Assembly (NCBI GenBank): GCA_964411505.1
Contig: CAYPLH010000074.1
Location: 1 to 16,691, forward strand
DNA: 16,691 nucleotides
Source: CAYPLH01 sp964411505
Lineage (GTDB): Bacteria > Bacillota > Clostridia > CAYPLH01 > DUMO01
Direction: 5' to 3'
The first letter of the stretch is position 1. Each line of letters begins with the position of its first letter. The notes beneath the pieces are model-generated. The model ran no database searches. It had not been told where the DNA came from and was given only the letters and a program-made list of their open reading frames with translations. Positions 14,834 to 16,691 of this stretch are shown here, piece after piece. A program made the position numbers and the translations under genes.

Positions 14834-16123
14834 TTATGCTATTTCCTCAAGCGTGACTTTATAACCGAGTCCCTCAAGACGTTTAATCGACCGCTTGCGG
14901 ATATGCTCCAAGTTACGGGCGTCGTAGTAGCAAGCTCCTAAGTCGTTGTAATTACTACCTTCTGCGACCATATGATAATAGATTTCAAGTATAGTTCTTG
15001 CAACTGCCACAGCTGCAACGTTTGCACCCCGTCGGGAAGCTATCCGGGCATACATAGAACTCAAATATGTGTCCTTTGTTCTAGCAGCTGCTCGCGCACA
15101 TTGCACAAGGGTAGTTCGCAACGTCTGGTTACCCTTTCGCTGTTTACCTCGTTTTTTTTTACCTGCGCTCTCGTTGTTACTAGGACACAAACCTGCCCAT
15201 GACGCCAGATGCTTGTGGTCAGGAAATTGATCCATGTCAGTACCCACTTCGACAATAAGCGTTTGCGCGGACTGCTTGCCGATACCAGGGACTTCGCACA
15301 GACGATTAACCAGATCTTCGCGGTCGTTCAGCCTTTTGCTGATCTCAGCATCTAGAACATCAATCTGCCTGCCCAAGCTTTCAATGTGGTCAACCATGGA
15401 CTTGAGAATCATACGCTGATGAGGCTGAATATAACCCTTTAGCGCCCTCTCCAACTGGTCTCGTTTGTTTATCATGGTCCCTTTAGCAAGGCTAGCCAAC
15501 ACAGCCATGTTGTCTTCCCCGCTAACCATCGCCTTAATCATTAGTGTTCCTGAGACGGTGTCCATGCTTCCTGCTACGCTTGACAATTTGATGTTTGCCC
15601 CTTGCAAAACTTTGTCCATCCTGCAATACTCGCGTGACCGCTCCTCCACAATGCTCTTCCTGTAGCGTACAAGTTCCCGCAGCTCCCGATGTTCCCTGTT
15701 CGGGACGAAACTGGCCTTCAGCAAACCCACTCGCAAAAGCATGGCCAGCCATTCGCTATCCTTGATATCGGTCTTGCGTCCTGGCAAGTTCTTAACATGC
15801 TGAGCATTGACCAACATAGCAGGAATCCCTTCCATCTCGAGAAGGTTGAATATGGGCTTCCAGTATGATGCCGTACTCTCCATAGCTACCATTTCCACAT
15901 TCTCAGCTTTCAGCCATTCGCAAAGCTCGATCAACGATCCCGTCATAGTGCCAAATGACTTAACTGATTTTTGGCCGTATGCGCTCACGGAACACGCAAC
16001 AACCACATTTTTGTGTACATCCAACCCATAGCAACGCCGATAAACAACTTCCAGTTCCGCCATATTGTTTTCGGGGGCGACTGGTGTTCCGGAATTCTCC
16101 AGTAATTTAGCCTTTCTAGACAT
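14834..16123 (-). CDS. IS110-family transposase (DEDD recombinase)
   Basis: A full-length 429-residue recombinase that cuts and joins DNA as a guide-RNA-directed tetramer in characterised relatives. The N-terminal RuvC-like DEDD domain shows D35 in YGLDVHK, E82 in VAMESTASYW, and D119 and D122 in GRKTDIKDSEW. A coiled linker follows (about 205-270). The C-terminal Transposase_20 domain begins near LCEVPGIGKQSA (275-286), includes HLASWAGLCPSNNESAGK, and has the expected catalytic Ser at 319. A long basic stretch (GKKKRGKQRKGNQ) follows. No frameshift or internal stop is present, so it could be active. AAGGAGGAAG just before the ATG supports the start. The non-coding leader upstream carries the candidate bridge RNA, the arrangement of the IS110 group rather than the IS1111 group. 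Confidence 0.95.
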   Translation of the reverse strand: MSRKAKLLENSGTPVAPENNMAELEVVYRRCYGLDVHKNVVVACSVSAYGQKSVKSFGTMTGSLIELCEWLKAENVEMVAMESTASYWKPIFNLLEMEGIPAMLVNAQHVKNLPGRKTDIKDSEWLAMLLRVGLLKASFVPNREHRELRELVRYRKSIVEERSREYCRMDKVLQGANIKLSSVAGSMDTVSGTLMIKAMVSGEDNMAVLASLAKGTMINKRDQLERALKGYIQPHQRMILKSMVDHIESLGRQIDVLDAEISKRLNDREDLVNRLCEVPGIGKQSAQTLIVEVGTDMDQFPDHKHLASWAGLCPSNNESAGKKKRGKQRKGNQTLRTTLVQCARAAARTKDTYLSSMYARIASRRGANVAAVAVARTILEIYYHMVAEGSNYNDLGACYYDARNLEHIRKRSIKRLEGLGYKVTLEEIA

Positions 16124-16149
16124 AATCTTCCTCCTTGTTTATATAGCGC

Positions 16150-16340
16150 AGCCTCCCGTGATTCATATTCTACTATGCGTGCTCCGCCTTGCGGCTAGCA
16201 ACAATTTGGGGTAGAAACAGGAGGCTAAGCCAGACTGTTCAACAGGTTCGAAGCTCTAAGTAACGTCGACCTCTGTCGCTACACTCATTATTGTCATTCG
16301 CGCCGGAACTTAGACCACCCCGGTTTCGTTCACCGGGGTG
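16150..16340 (-). ncRNA. Candidate IS110 bridge RNA
   Basis: Read on the minus strand, the leader of the transposase gives three structures in order. First is a 9-bp perfect hairpin with a 7-nt loop (arms 16332-16340 and 16316-16324, CACCCCGGT/ACCGGGGTG). Next is a 7-bp stem (16308-16314 with 16255-16261, tctaagt/acttaga) enclosing a 46-nt loop. Last is a 7-bp stem (16220-16226 with 16150-16156, agcctcc/ggaggct) enclosing a 63-nt loop that holds a small inner hairpin (16181-16199). Bridge RNAs of IS110 elements such as IS621 have a 5' stem-loop, then a target-binding loop, then a donor-binding loop, in about 180 nt upstream of the recombinase. Size, order and position all fit. The guide bases were not resolved. 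Confidence 0.55.
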
Positions 16341-16445
16341 TAGTGAACTTCATGGAGGACTGTTCAGACCCTACATATTGAGATAAACTTTCGCAATAAC
16401 GGAAACTTCGCTTCATTTGCAAGAGCTGTAAAAGTTTTCGTTCGG

Positions 16446-16517
16446 GCAAGCCGAAACTCGCAAAAATGCATTTTGAAATGTAACTTTGTTGCATTTTTGC
16501 TCAAACAGTCGGCTTGC
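16446..16517. repeat. Long two-part inverted repeat
   Basis: The outer arms gcaagccga (16446-16454) and tcggcttgc (16509-16517) are perfect. The inner arms gcaaaaatgca (16460-16470) and tgcatttttgc (16490-16500) are also perfect, with small internal loops between and a 19-nt top loop. On the plus strand TTTT follows, so a plus-strand terminator is possible. The length and the two-arm design look more like a repetitive palindromic element. It lies about 75 bp outside the tentative IS end. The remainder of 16372-16691 shows no gene. Confidence 0.6.
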
Positions 16518-16680
16518 TTTTCCTCACTCTGACTATACATCTCTAAGCTGGATTTCGCTAATGTTTCCTAACATTGCAAAAGTTATATCTCTTTAACTAC
16601 CTGTGAACCAATGTCATTTAGTTAACTAACGATAAAGGTATTTTTCTATCAGCAAAAAGAAAAAGTTATGGAAAAGGTAG

Positions 16681-16691
16681 ACGAATCACTA
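16681..16691 (+). repeat. Possible start of a third dispersed-repeat copy, cut by the window
   Basis: The last 11 bases, acgaatcacta, equal the matching part of copy B (11880-11890) and nearly equal copy A. The match is short and stops at the edge, so it is only suggestive. Confidence 0.25.

Larger units (their letters stand above)
14760..16371 (-). mobile_element. IS110-family insertion sequence with structured leader
   Basis: A DEDD transposase plus about 250 bp of structured non-coding DNA upstream of it and about 70 bp downstream form one IS110-type unit. The 7-bp word cagaccc occurs at 14760-14766 and again at 16365-16371, in the same orientation, bracketing both non-coding ends. I use it as the tentative limits, giving about 1.6 kb, normal for the family. 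IS110 elements lack clear terminal inverted repeats and target duplications, so these limits are an inference. The element looks GC-richer than its AT-rich left flank, which fits recent arrival. Confidence 0.55.

Noticed and set aside
16446..16517. Integron attC site
   Set aside because: The two-armed fold is reminiscent, but no GTTRRRY core or integrase is seen.
1..16691. CRISPR arrays, tRNA or rRNA genes, phage genes
   Set aside because: No regularly spaced repeats, no cloverleaf with a T-loop GTTCRA motif, and no conserved rRNA segments were noticed on either strand.

Overview
The window looks like chromosome from a low-GC Gram-positive bacterium. The best fit is a saccharolytic, Clostridia-like Firmicute, with a Paenibacillus-like lineage as an alternative. 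The reasons are strong AGGAGG-type ribosome sites, AT-rich intergenic DNA, an LplA/LplB/LplC-type sugar transporter with its membrane-bound AraC-type regulator, a stalk-domain surface protein and a clostridial-type zinc phospholipase C. All convincing genes lie on the minus strand, so the text follows them from high to low coordinates.

Positions 11460 to 1 hold a carbohydrate-utilisation locus. In transcription order it contains a lipoprotein solute-binding protein (9787-11460), a two-TM sensor/AraC regulator (7147-9438), two permeases (5723-6730 and 4800-5705) and the wreck of a further gene (4467-4756). It ends with a cytoplasmic apiosidase-like TIM-barrel glycosidase (2936-4378) and a large secreted protein with eight Asp-boxes plus a stalk domain, which runs off the left edge (1-2818). 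A plausible model is that the surface protein acts on or binds an outside glycan. The lipoprotein and permeases import oligosaccharide with an ATPase encoded elsewhere, the cytoplasmic enzyme cleaves it, and the sensor/AraC protein controls the set.

Positions 11461 to about 14760 are accessory and partly decayed. They contain a probable control region upstream of the binding protein, a dispersed repeat also found at 6826-6957, an ATPase-like N-terminal fragment beside a 13-bp inverted repeat, and a small membrane protein. They also contain a probable 3' scrap of a group II intron, a secreted zinc-dependent phospholipase C lacking a C2 domain, and two small cysteine-containing ORFs upstream of it.

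Positions about 14760-16371 hold an IS110-family element. Its DEDD transposase (14834-16123) has all expected catalytic residues. The leader upstream of it folds on paper into a short hairpin followed by two large stem-loops, in the order expected of a bridge (guide) RNA. I consider this the most interesting system in the window. Beyond it, 16446-16517 is a long two-part inverted repeat, and the last bases may begin another copy of the dispersed repeat. I saw no tRNA, rRNA or CRISPR array.
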